Positions 54,896-64,000 of a stretch of 64,000 bases of DNA are shown piece after piece. The DNA comes from Gryganskiella cystojenkinii (lineage: Eukaryota > Mortierellomycota > Mortierellomycetes > Mortierellales > Mortierellaceae): positions 1 to 64,000 of the forward strand of contig JAAAIG010000055.1 of assembly GCA_015852425.1 (NCBI GenBank), given 5' to 3'. Each line of letters opens with the position of its first letter. The first letter of the stretch is position 1. The translations under genes were made by a program, and so were the position numbers. The notes under the pieces were generated by a model. That model was not told the DNA's origin. It ran no database searches and worked only from the letters and a program-made list of their open reading frames with translations.

Positions 54896-56640
54896 TTTTT
54901 TCTTTTAGAAATGGAGGAGAGAGAGAGGAATGAGGGTATGAGTGAGGGGATCAGATGAGGAATGAGATGAGGAAAAAGAAAAAGAAAAGAAAAGAGAAAG
55001 AGAAAAAAAAAAAAGTAAAAAAAAGAAGTGGTTGGAGGCGAGGTATTTGCTCTGGGGGCAGGTGAGGCTGCAGCAGGGAAGCGGGGGGGGGGGACAAGGA
55101 CGAGAACCAGCTCTGGTCAGATAAAAATACCTTTGTGGTAGGGAAAGGTTATCCCACCACCGAGGAACTCATGGTAGGACCGAGGCACAGACAAGCCAAA
55201 AGTGGCCACGAATCAACGGCAAACCGTTCGCTGAGCAAAATTCAATTTGCGCTTCGCGAACCATATTTGAGTCCTCCCTGCCATTGGACCAACAGAAAAC
55301 GCAACTTCATAAATTAAACGAGAGAAAGGTCAAAAGGCTTTTGTTTATATGCGTAACGACTTGCTTGAACCTGAGGTTCATGGTTCATCATCATGTGCTG
55401 TAGATGTTAGACAGAACATGTATGTGCATTGTTCATTCAGACAGATGGAGGCAGAAATTTGAAGGGAGCGTTGTTTTTTTATCACCTATCGATGGGAATT
55501 TTTCGTTGTTTCGACTGGACAAACTTGTTCCCTCTCGGTCTCAGTTTCATCAACAGGAACAACGCACGAAAACAATTTCAGGTACCGATAATGAGAGAGG
55601 AGCTCTCCTCCCCCGCCACCTCCTTACAACTTCTATTCTCTATCAATGATTTTGTTGCCACAATTATTATTTTTTCATTCTTCCTCTCTCTCTCTCCCTC
55701 TCTCTTCCTCTAGTCGATTGCTCGATGAGGAATGGGTCGAGGGCGTGTTCAGTTAAAGTCCGAGGCCATGACAGTGGATCCAAGTGAGCGGAACGAACAA
55801 TGAGAAGGCGGGGAAAACACCATGGATTAACCAAGAAGAATATACGCGGTCTCAAGGCATAAAATCAAAAGTGAACAGTCTGGTTTTCTTCGTTTTTCTC
55901 GCTTTTTCAGTCCGGTATTGTTTCTCTTTTGCACTATTGGGCCAACTCGCCTCGTTTACCTAATTTAAGCAACTTTTCATTATTGTTTCGCAGGTGAAAA
56001 AAGAGGAAACCGAAGCTGTTCATTTTTTGATTTAATGTATTATTATAGCATTGCGTAATAACTGCCCTATTCTCTTTTGTGGGACATTTTTGTCGGTATT
56101 TCATGCAGGAGGATGCGCGAGCAGAGGTATCAAGACAAAAAATGAGGAATTAATCTAACCGCCGACCGTTTTTTTGCTTGGCTTCCGACCAGAGCCCTTA
56201 ACGGCCGACCAAGGCTTTCGTATCGGTCGACCAGGAGCATTGACATGTGTGCTTGATGGACCTGCGACGACTATCATCCCTTTCTGAATTGAAGCTCATT
56301 CTATCTCTGTCCCGCGGTTCTCTTTTTGTTTTAAGAATGCAAGTCTTGGTGTCGGTTTTGAGAATAATATCTGTTTGTCTCACGTAAAATAGGGTTATGC
56401 TTGGTTATGCTTCCATTTCTTTTCTTCTTCTCATGGAGCGCTGCACTCCAACACATGAATTTCACGAGTCCTTGTCAACAACGCCAGAATCCTCTTCTTC
56501 ACTACTCGGGTCCATTTCAGTGTCAACGGACACATCGAACCACCGTTCACCCAGGCCTATTCTGGCTTCCGAGAAGTTTCTAGGGTCTATCGTCGGTCCA
56601 GGCATCGGCGGTTATCAAGGGTATCAAATATTTGAAGACT
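54896..56640. other. Long intergenic region, no gene seen
   Basis: It contains a purine-rich GA/A tract (54905-55025) just upstream of the KRE9-like gene and a G10 run at 55083. C/T microsatellite-like stretches lie near 55685-55710. No coding frame is convincing. Confidence 0.5.
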
Positions 56641-57110
56641 TCTGAGTCAAATTGATCGCCAAGAAGGACGATCTCGCTGTCTATGTGGATTCTTGCACGG
56701 AATGACAGGAATTGGAACGGATCTTTAATGAGTATGGCTCGGCCTCTAACGCACGATTGAACGTTCACAAGGCTTTGGTTTTCCTGATAAGGTCCCGCTA
56801 TACCATCGCACCTCAGCACAAACAGAAGAGCTCCTCGGTTTCTCTATTGTCTGTAACAACGGACAACTCAAACACTGCTTTGAAACGCTCTTGGACAAGA
56901 TCAAATTGCTAACAAGATTCACTCATAACGCCGACTTTCGGCTGCAGGTCGCTCACTTATGGCATGTCCCTCGGATCTACTCCCCAACTAAAGCATGGAC
57001 AGAAAGTCTTGGAACTGCCCTTCGCCTCTTCGCTATGCCTTCCTTCCCGCACGTAAGCATGGACACGGCAAAAGCTCTGCCACTGGGACAAACTAGTAGT
57101 CGTGAGTAAT
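56641..57110 (+). pseudogene. LINE-type reverse transcriptase remnant
   Basis: Translation from about 56647 gives Lys-Lys-Asp-Asp-Leu-Ala-Val-Tyr-Val-Asp, matching the catalytic (Phe/Tyr)-Ala-Asp-Asp motif with its first residues lost. An in-frame stop follows, then Tyr-Gly-Ser-Ala-Ser-Asn-Ala-Arg-Leu-Asn-Val-His-Lys, the typical downstream RT segment of L1/Tad-like elements. After a frameshift near 56840 it continues Leu-Leu-Gly-Phe-Ser-Ile-Val, Leu-Leu-Asp-Lys-Ile-Lys and His-Leu-Trp-His-Val-Pro-Arg-Ile, the thumb region. The copy is broken by stop and frameshift and cannot move. Confidence 0.65.
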
Positions 57111-58144
57111 TGCAGGACAAACGAGACACCTTCCTTAAAATGGCATACCTACATCGGCTCCATTCCCTGGTCAAAAACAAAACTGCGCTTGTATCGAACG
57201 TATCTTCCAGTACTCGTCTGTAATCGTGGCATTCAATTGCATAAGAGTCATATAGTACCTGCCCTCTTTTTCTCTTCGTTATCCTCAATCTCAATCGAAT
57301 ATCTCTCCCTTCAACATGACTCGCGCAAGTGCCTACACTTACTACCAATGCGGTAAAGAATCCTTAGTCCTGGTCGGGCGGTCACCAAATCCCGAAAGAA
57401 CCACGTCTCAGGACATCACTTAAACCAGCTCATCACCTTTATTTGCAGCACACCGATTGACAGACCACCCTCAGTCGACAGGTCGCAAAAGATAAGGATT
57501 TCGTCTGCTATTGCTCAGCTACTCTCACCTTCAACTCATCTCTGCCATTCCGCTACTAACTGTGCAAGGTCGCACGGGACACCGCTCTTCAAGCGCTTGC
57601 GGGAGGCAGCACTTCGATTCCCAGTGAAGGTGGCACTGGATCTGCACCATTACATCCACCCAGCACAAGCAGCAACAGCGTTGTAGTTTCTTGCCTTCCT
57701 GCGTGAGATATAATTATGTTTTGATTTAGGTAAACAATGGGTGAGCGGGCAAGAGGAACCAGGCTAAGCGAGCAAGCTATTGTTGACTGATGGGAAAAAG
57801 TGGGGGCTATCTGGTATTGATAACGAAGGGTCAGATCTAGAGGAGAACAAAAAGAGCCAAGATCACTGCAAACCTTGCTGAGAGCTCCACTTGTGCTGTA
57901 AGGCGAGACACCTTGAACAAGGCGGTCTTGAGAAGGAGTGTTCCGAAATAGGATGCGAGAACTCGCAAGTGCTCCGACACTTTCGGAGCTATGCCATTAA
58001 TCCTCGCTCTTACCGTTAATGACTTCTCCTTCATCTGTTCATCACAGTTAACCCCAGTGAGATTGGTCGTTGGATAAGGTCGTTGGATAAGATTTCGTAA
58101 TCGGCGGCCAAAAAAAATACTTCACTCCTGCCGGCAATAAAATG
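57111..58144. other. Intergenic, probably further degraded LINE sequence
   Basis: No open frame is convincing. The start of the region continues the remnant's composition and may be its 3' part, but I cannot trace the protein further. Confidence 0.35.
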
Positions 58145-58230
58145 TGGGCACAGTGGGATTCGAACCCACGAGTTCGAAAGAACATTGTGTCTTAAGCACA
58201 ACGCGTTAGACCAGACTCCGCCATATGCCC
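58145..58230 (-). tRNA. tRNA-Leu (UAA)
   Basis: The minus strand begins GGGCATA and ends TGTGCCC plus discriminator A, forming the acceptor stem. The anticodon stem is TTGTG/CACAA with loop CTTAAGA and anticodon TAA at 58194-58192. There is a long variable arm (type II, as in Leu) and a T-arm GTGGG-TTCGAAT-CCCAC with a canonical B box. There is no intron and no encoded CCA. The 86-nt length is normal for tRNA-Leu. Confidence 0.93.
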
Positions 58231-59047
58231 TTACTTTCATCCTATTGGCTGAAAAATTGATAGCTGAATTTTTTTATCGGCGACTGATGTATCGACCAAT
58301 GGCTAAGCCACCAATGAGATGAAACTGTACCGTACCCCTTAATGAATCCTAGCATCGTCGCTCGCGTTTTTTTTTTTTTTTTTTAAACCAGAGCAAGAAG
58401 AAGAGCGTCAGAGGCGACCAGAGACGAGCAAGACCACAAAAGCAAGATACAGAGCCGACGAGACCATGACAGATTCAAGGCCCCTGCCAGATATTGGCCC
58501 TGGTGGACCTCAGCAAGGCCATCAAGACCACTTTTAAGATCATGACTGGGACTATGACCTCCATGATGGACAAGTTTTGTTACCGAAATCAAAGCCTTTG
58601 GAAGAACGGGGATCTGGAATGTAGGATGCGAAGTCACGGTCCACTGGGAAAGTCTGTTGGATAACCACCGTGAGCAAACGTGCCCGGGGGAGCACTCATG
58701 ATGAGGAACACGGCTCTAGCAGTGGTGACACCTCGGACTTTTTTCTTGCGACAATCACCTGTACTGGACATGCTCCGGATAGAAATATATTCATATGATG
58801 GAACGAAGAGAAAGAAAATGCTTTTTAAGATGGAGGACACTGATTAATCGACCTGGTGCCAGCAGGGCTACGTGGAGGTATACTGTTAGTTCTTGAGCGG
58901 GAGAGGTTGAAAACAGTTAAGTTCATACAGTATGGCAGCAATTTTTCTCGTTTTTTTATTCCCAATCAGTAACTGGCAATTATGCGTTCCAATATTACAT
59001 GCACAAGTGAAACTAATGGTAGAAGGAGTACAGTCTTGATTGACACC
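58231..59047. other. Intergenic, no gene supported
   Basis: It contains an A/T run at about 58370-58384. Open frames on the minus strand (58383-58840) lack recognisable features. Confidence 0.45.
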
Positions 59048-59842
59048 TTACTTGGAGGCAACAGCTTTGGCAGCCTCCAAGATGAGAGCCGCAACCTCCT
59101 TGGGATGTGAGACCATAACCGCATGCGACGATCCAGGCACTCTGACCACCTTCTTGGCCTTCATGCGCTTAGCACCGAAGACTTGGATGTCAGGATTGAT
59201 TATTTGGTCATTGCCAGCAACCACATGCCAAGATGGTTTTGCCTTCCAGGTGGGAGGGCCAGACTTCCAGACAAAGCGACCCTGGTCGCAGGGACCTTGG
59301 GCAGCGGCCATGACACGCGCCTTTGTCTTGTTGACATCGGGTGCAAAGTACTTGACGAAGTTGGGCTGGCTCAGGGTTACACGACCAGCGGAATCGGGGA
59401 CAAAGAGCTTGCTTGATGGAAGAGCGGCGAAGTTCTTGCCTAGGTCGGTCACAGACTCGCCTTCATCAGGGCCAAAGGCGGCAACATACACCAGACCAGC
59501 AACATTAGAAGCGTTGTAGGCGGCATTGGTTATGACAACACCACCGAAGGAGTGTCCCACGATGATGACGGGGGCTGGCAGAGTGGCCAAGGCGACCTTG
59601 GTCTTGGCGATGTCATCAGGGAGGGAGGACAGCGGTTGTTGGACAGCGGTGACGTTGTAACCAGCGGCCTGCAGAATGGGGATCACATCACCCCAGGAGG
59701 AACCATCGGCAATAGCGCCGTGGACAAGGAGGATGTTGGCTATCTTTTTAGAGGGAGTAGTGGGTTTCTTGGCAGCATCAGTGGAGGAGATGACAATAGC
59801 CAAGAGTACCAACAAGAAGTGGAGGATGTTTTTGAAATGCAT
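59048..59842 (-). CDS. Secreted alpha/beta hydrolase (esterase-like)
   Basis: Single exon, 264 aa from ATG 59842. An ATG 66 bp upstream (59908) is in frame, but a TATA-like TATTTAAA lies just after it and the signal peptide (Phe-Leu-Leu-Val-Leu-Leu-Ala-Ile-Val) begins properly at 59842. The mature protein has Leu-Leu-Val-His-Gly-Ala (oxyanion strand), the nucleophile elbow Gly-His-Ser-Phe-Gly-Gly and Val-Tyr-Val-Ala-Ala-Phe-Gly-Pro-Asp-Glu-Gly-Glu-Ser. An Asp lies in Asn-Pro-Asp-Ile, and the catalytic His in Ser-Ser-His-Ala-Val-Met-Val-Ser-His-Pro. This pattern is typical of a bacterial alpha/beta hydrolase family (Abhydrolase_6), so transfer from bacteria is plausible. The substrate is unknown. 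Confidence 0.85.
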   Translation of the reverse strand: MHFKNILHFLLVLLAIVISSTDAAKKPTTPSKKIANILLVHGAIADGSSWGDVIPILQAAGYNVTAVQQPLSSLPDDIAKTKVALATLPAPVIIVGHSFGGVVITNAAYNASNVAGLVYVAAFGPDEGESVTDLGKNFAALPSSKLFVPDSAGRVTLSQPNFVKYFAPDVNKTKARVMAAAQGPCDQGRFVWKSGPPTWKAKPSWHVVAGNDQIINPDIQVFGAKRMKAKKVVRVPGSSHAVMVSHPKEVAALILEAAKAVASK

Positions 59843-61206
59843 TGGGAGTGTGAAGAAGTTTGGAGGACACAATCGAAGTTCGTCTCGATTTAAATATCTC
59901 TCTCGCATAATTTTTTTCCCCGCCGGCTATGGTTTTGATAAAAGTCAGGCTTGATCAAAAAAAAAAAAACGACAAAAAAAGAGACCAAAGGACAACGATC
60001 GGTTGGGTAGTTTTCGCGACAGGTAGGTTTTGCGACAGGTAGGTTTTGCGACAGGTAGTTTTTGCGACAGTTCTTTCTTTTTTTTTTTGCGGGAGATGGG
60101 TGTTGTTTGGGAAAACGAAAACCCGACAGCACCGTTTCTGGCAAAAAAAAATTAATTTTTTTTGCAACTCAATTGAAGTAAGACATTTTTTCCGTCCATG
60201 TCTTCTAATCTTCTAGTAGCTAACACGAAAGACTCAAAAAGAGTTAGACGCGAGGTGAAAAGAGAAAGAAATGTATTGAGAGCGACGGAAAAAAAAAAAA
60301 AAAAATCAGCAGGAGATGAGTAAGACGCGATGTGAGAAAGAGAAAGGAAAGGTACGCGACGTGTCTTGGAGTCTACGGTTGATTACTGATTTTCTCTCTT
60401 CTTTCCTCTTGTGTTCCAAAAAGAAAAAAAGGTTCCTATTTTAGAGGGAAAGGAATCCCATTGTTATCTGTGTTGGAGAGAACGTGCACCAGCATTAAGC
60501 TTAACAAGAAACGCTTTACAGTAGATGTGCACTTAGGTGGGTGTCCAGATCCTTATTGGATAAGGCATCTCCCTGGATCTCTGGCATATTCAGTCTTCAG
60601 GGCAAGTTGTATCATCGTGCAACCGGATGTTGTTGTGTCGATGGACATATCCACAGCAGCAAGTAACACCACATTTGATAGATGGGCAACATTCAACTAG
60701 AGCTCACTATGAACAACACTGCCTTGGCGTCTGTTGAGCATTACTACTCCTGGAAGACAGCCACACAGAGAGAACCATGCTCAGCTCTTAACGTCATGGC
60801 AAAACACAAAAGATATACTCAACAGCAGTTGGCGGCTTTCTTTCCTAAGCTCTGTGCACAGTCTACCGTGCGCATTACAACATGGATGATGAGCTGTGAC
60901 CGAAAGTCTTGCAGGGTTTGGTGGACACAGTGCTGGTGCGCACCCATTGGCTGAACATGATGACCCTGACACCGACACTTGGATGCGGATAACTTACTGG
61001 ATCTGGACATCCACTTTACAGAAACACATGTGTTCTCCATCCTTCCACCTCTCTTGCTGACCAACCAACCCTCTTTATTGACTGGAACCATTGGAACCAC
61101 TTCTATGCAAAAATTGAGAGCAGAGAGATAGGCTGAGCGAGGTACTGCACAGGAACTTCCTACTCCCGTGTGGATGCCGAAGGCATTGGTGATATACTAC
61201 ACCATC
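59843..61206. other. Intergenic with a 16-bp tandem repeat and weak plus-strand frames
   Basis: Besides the tandem repeat, plus-strand frames at 60461-60700 and 60682-60954 have fairly ordinary composition. One contains Arg-Tyr-Thr-Gln-Gln-Gln-Leu-Ala-Ala-Phe-Phe-Pro. They overlap, break and match nothing I know, so a decayed gene is possible but not called. Confidence 0.35.
60007..60070. repeat. Four tandem copies of a 16-bp unit
   Basis: The unit gtaggttttgcgacag is present at 60007-60022, 60023-60038, 60039-60054 and 60055-60070. The two central copies are identical and the outer copies differ by one or two bases. Confidence 0.9.
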
Positions 61207-61886
61207 TCACCTTCTGTGTAGCCCTCCTTGAGAAAGAAATTGAGGGCGACTGGACTTGATTGGCGCATTTTTGTCATCCTTGACACGCTGGAAGACATTG
61301 TGTACTCTCGGGGGGCGACCAAGTCGTAACTTGTCCACCACAACGGCGTTGAGCTCTAGGTCGTCAGCAATGAATTGGTTCAAGGTGCGCTCAACAGTCT
61401 TCTGCTGTAGAGTGAAGAGACGATATCCACCGACAGGCAATGGCTGAGGCGACCGGAACTTCAAGACAACAAGGACTTCCAGCTTTCTAAATGGACGGGC
61501 GAGGATACCGTCGAGGTTGGCTTCCTGGCGTGCACGCTCGCTGTTGGCAAGAGCCTCCTGAGTGTTTTGCAGCTCGAGTTGACATTTGGTTTTCAGTACG
61601 GGTTTGCAAGGCTCATGAGCAGGTAGGCTGATGTGTTTGAGGAAGAGGACATACTGACGGTCATGACTTGGGGTGAGGGCAAGGAATGAGGGAATGGAGA
61701 ATGAGCCAATGGAGTGAATTGGCTGTCCCATTTGTAGGGCATGGGGGCCACCATCAAGGCTCTGAACCCATCCCCTGCGTGCAGATAATAGCCGTCACAC
61801 TGTGGTGAAAGTGTGATGTCCACGGAAAGAGAGGGCATGGTCCGCCCACGGTGTTGAAATAAACCGTCAATCGACTTTTTCGCCAT
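61207..61886 (-). pseudogene. Decayed ORF of unknown family (one frameshift)
   Basis: From 61886 the frame reads Met-Ala-Lys-Lys-Ser-Ile-Asp, then Thr-Leu-Ser-Pro-Gln-Cys-Asp-Gly-Tyr-Tyr and Tyr-Lys-Trp-Asp-Ser-Gln-Phe. Around 61690 the protein-like reading moves by one base to Ala-Leu-Thr-Pro-Ser-His-Asp-Arg-Gln-Tyr-Val-Leu-Phe-Leu-Lys. It then continues as a helix (Leu-Glu-Leu-Gln-Asn-Thr-Gln-Glu) and Val-Leu-Lys-Phe-Arg to the stop at 61207. Mixed polarity and a clean continuation argue that this was one gene. The layout weakly recalls C-terminal domains of KilA-N/BRO-type proteins of large DNA viruses, which I do not assert. It probably lies in a TE-derived stretch. Confidence 0.45.
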
Positions 61887-61923
61887 TCCTCCATCATCTC
61901 CTCCTCAGTGGCAAAGAGTGCAC

Positions 61924-61930
61924 TATAAAA
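61924..61930 (+). promoter_or_regulatory. TATA box of the 2-oxoglutarate oxygenase gene
   Basis: TATAAAA ends on the first base of an in-frame ATG (61930), so transcription must start downstream of that ATG. This favours the later ATG at 62077. Confidence 0.5.
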
Positions 61931-62076
61931 TGCACAGAACAATTCTTTGTCATTCTCGCGCTTTCGCACAGCGTTCCCTCTCTTCCCTTCAACTGACGTT
62001 CTCTTCACCAACGCGTCACTCTCTTCTTAGTCCGTTCCTCCAAAAACGTCTCTCTTCCATCCTTTGTTCTGACAAA

Positions 62077-63312
62077 ATGGCCTCCCGCTGTCTCTATGGT
62101 GAAGAAAAGCTGACCGACGACATCTCCGTCTGCTTTGCGTCCAAGTCTTTGAAGTTTCCGTCTGATACCGGTGACGTTTCCAAGATCTCTGACCTAGTCA
62201 ACAGCTGTGTCCCCTCGGCCTTTGGAATGAAATCTCGTACAGTCGTTGACACTTCCTACCGCGACTGCAAGGAAATCAAACCAGAGGACTTTTACGTCTC
62301 CAATAACTACCATGCTCTTCTCCCCAAGATTGTGGCCCAGGTGGCCAACCTCCTGGAATCACCTAAACCGATCTATGCGTCTCTCAACAAGCTCTGTGTC
62401 TATGAGACCAACGGTTTTTTCAAGGATCACGTTGACACGCCTCAGTCAAACATGTTTGCTTCGCTTGTCGTCTGCCTCCCCACAGCTTATGAAGGAGGCG
62501 AGCTCGTGGTCGAGGACCAACCCTATGACTTATCCTCACCTGATTCGATCAAGTGGTGTGCTTTTTACCCGGATTGCAAACACAGAATTGACGAGGTCAC
62601 CAAAGGGTTCCGAGCAACATTCACTTACGACTTGCTCTACGTCGATTTGCCCGAGCCAGCTCTCTACCACGACCTGTTATACAAGAAACTGGAGGAATCC
62701 TTGGCCGAGCTTCACACCAAACATCAAGAGACTGTGAGCCTCAAGAAACGAAAACACCAAGAACCAACGGTTATTGGTATCCCCCTCACCAGCAAATACC
62801 CTTCGCTCCGGTCCAAGGCTGCCCCGATTCTCAAAGGAAGTGATCTCAGGACCATGACGATCCTACACGACCTCGGATATACCACCAACGTCAAAGCTGT
62901 CTATTCCGTGGAGTTAAAATACGAGTTCTTGACTCTTTGGGGCAAATCAGACGACGATAACGACCACGACATTGACTTTGCTGACGATAAATTCCAGGAA
63001 AAGGAGAGGGAAGATCATCCTCCCTTTGAGGGCGTTGGCGATGTGTATGAAGAGAAGTGGTTTTCCGGAAGAGATGATGGGCAAAATGTCCTTGTGATTT
63101 CAGACAGCTGGGACCCATCATTTTGTGTGAATGAGCAAGACGACGACGACGTTGCCTTAGAACTATACAGGGCTGGTGGTCGATGCCTCTCAAACGTAGT
63201 GTGGCTGTCGGAACCTCAGTGCGATTATGCAGGGCCGGATTATATTGCTTATGGTAACCAGGCGACTTCTTCAACAGTGTACATGGATGGGTGTATTCTT
63301 GCGTACAAGTAG
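62077..63312 (+). CDS. 2-oxoglutarate/Fe(II) oxygenase (prolyl-4-hydroxylase-like fold)
   Basis: Single exon, 411 aa from ATG 62077, which has a good context (acaaaATGGCC). An in-frame ATG at 61930 overlaps a TATA box and would add a basic Ser-rich leader. The iron site is visible: Asp-His-Val-Asp-Thr-Pro (HxD, about residue 119), followed after a Gly-Gly-Glu-Leu turn by Cys-Lys-His-Arg-Ile (distal His) and Lys-Gly-Phe-Arg-Ala-Thr (Arg for 2-oxoglutarate). The C-terminal 200 residues are acidic, with Asp/Glu clusters at about 290-310 and 355-365, and are not recognised. The enzyme should hydroxylate a protein or small molecule. The substrate is unknown. A decayed ORF lies just upstream on the other strand. 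Confidence 0.8.
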   Translation: MASRCLYGEEKLTDDISVCFASKSLKFPSDTGDVSKISDLVNSCVPSAFGMKSRTVVDTSYRDCKEIKPEDFYVSNNYHALLPKIVAQVANLLESPKPIYASLNKLCVYETNGFFKDHVDTPQSNMFASLVVCLPTAYEGGELVVEDQPYDLSSPDSIKWCAFYPDCKHRIDEVTKGFRATFTYDLLYVDLPEPALYHDLLYKKLEESLAELHTKHQETVSLKKRKHQEPTVIGIPLTSKYPSLRSKAAPILKGSDLRTMTILHDLGYTTNVKAVYSVELKYEFLTLWGKSDDDNDHDIDFADDKFQEKEREDHPPFEGVGDVYEEKWFSGRDDGQNVLVISDSWDPSFCVNEQDDDDVALELYRAGGRCLSNVVWLSEPQCDYAGPDYIAYGNQATSSTVYMDGCILAYK

Positions 63313-63735
63313 TGTGGTTGTATCTTTGGGACATTATTACATCCGTCTTGAGTCTGTCTCCTGTTGTGATATGGTTCTTTCAAGGCTGCATTAAAATAGT
63401 CGGATTAAAAATTTAAAATAAATCGTCAATTTCAATGAGAATAATAACTCGCCATAATTTATTCAACAAATAGCGTGACTGTGTTGTGTGTGTCCCTCCC
63501 TCTCCTGTGCGAAGCAGAAAATGCGATTTGTCCTTAAAACTCCTTTCTTTTGTTGCATTCATCGACGCCATTCCTTTGTCCGCACTCACTATTCCTACCT
63601 CCCCTCACCCTTTGATTTCTTCCTCCCCCCATTGGCCATTCGAGTAAACGGATAAACAGGAGAAAGAGGGGCATCGACAAGAGCGCTTCATTCACTTTTC
63701 AATCAAATCATCATACCAACCTCGTAGTAATAACA
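63313..63735. promoter_or_regulatory. Intergenic: oxygenase 3' flank and TAF1 promoter
   Basis: No coding sequence is seen. It is AT-rich on the left and C/T-rich towards the TAF1 start. Confidence 0.5.
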
Positions 63736-64000
63736 ATGTCGTACGCCGGCTTCTTCTTTGGCAATGTTGACAAGTCAGGAAAGGTCGAGGACCTGCCAGC
63801 GGTAACTCTTCCTTTTAACATCATTGCACCACCCATCACGATTGCAATGCTTGTGCTCATGACAATTGTCACTAATCACTACAAATCTAACCCTTTCCTT
63901 GTAGGAAATGCACGAGGCCCTTGACAGGATGGGAAACAGCGAACAATTAACAAATCTGTTTTCAGCAAAGACCCTGGGCGTGGACGAGAGCGAGGCCAAA
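63736..64000 (+). CDS. TAF1: TFIID subunit Taf1, 5' end only
   Basis: Two exons are seen: 63736-63801 and 63905 onward, phase 0, running off the right edge (54 codons). The start Met-Ser-Tyr-Ala-Gly-Phe-Phe-Phe-Gly-Asn-Val-Asp resembles the Taf1 N-terminal domain TAND1 (Gly-Phe-Leu-Phe-Gly-Asn in animals). That segment mimics the TATA element and plugs the DNA-binding face of TBP. The following Leu-Xaa-Arg-Met-Gly and Leu-Xaa-Xaa-Leu-Phe helix fits. Taf1 is the largest TFIID scaffold. The bulk of the gene lies outside the window, so the call rests on this short segment. Confidence 0.65.

Overview
The window is nuclear DNA of a filamentous fungus. The genes carry short spliceosomal introns (mostly 50-150 bp, GTAAGT/GTATGT-like donors, CTAAY-like branch regions, YAG acceptors). 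Intergenic regions are full of pyrimidine and poly-T/A tracts. Housekeeping genes are typically fungal: MED13, PEX14, RTR1, DPM2, DPM3, RPL15, EFL1/RIA1, TAF1, a CDC1/TED1-type phosphoesterase. The F-box/leucine-rich-repeat proteins with 28-residue repeats and the I66-type inhibitor point to an early-diverging lineage close to Mortierellomycota. That placement is inference from gene families, not from a search.

Layout: (1) 0-14.4 kb: a secreted Cys-rich protein cut by the left edge, a seven-transmembrane receptor-like protein, a PPxY-containing protein, a ~19-repeat ankyrin protein and a CDC1-like metallophosphoesterase. (2) 14.4-19.9 kb: a decayed accessory island with a large imperfect inverted repeat whose arms each hold the convergent 3' ends of two broken genes. 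(3) 20-31.8 kb: RTR1/RPAP2 and PEX14 on a shared promoter, then the nine-exon MED13 gene. (4) 32.3-36.6 kb: two tandem F-box/LRR gene copies, one broken, plus a 96-bp TA-flanked foldback element. (5) 37-42 kb: a secreted I66-like protein, the convergent DPM2/DPM3 pair and RPL15. (6) 42-53.4 kb: a GRAM-TBC RabGAP, a mitochondrial circularly permuted GTPase and EFL1, which has an assembly gap across its P-loop. (7) 54-64 kb: a GPI-anchored KRE9-like protein, LINE remnants, tRNA-Leu(UAA), a secreted bacterial-looking alpha/beta hydrolase, another decayed ORF, a 2-oxoglutarate oxygenase and the 5' end of TAF1.

Several genes fall into functional groups. DPM2 and DPM3, both small membrane subunits of dolichol-phosphate-mannose synthase, lie tail to tail. 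The CDC1-like phosphoesterase (GPI-glycan remodelling) and the GPI-anchored KRE9-like protein belong to the same mannose/GPI biology. RTR1, MED13 and TAF1 all act on RNA polymerase II. RPL15 and EFL1 act on the 60S ribosomal subunit. Exon structures were derived by hand from reading frame, splice-site consensus and phase continuity, and every multi-exon model listed as CDS closes in phase, apart from the deliberate gap in EFL1. Nothing was checked against a database.
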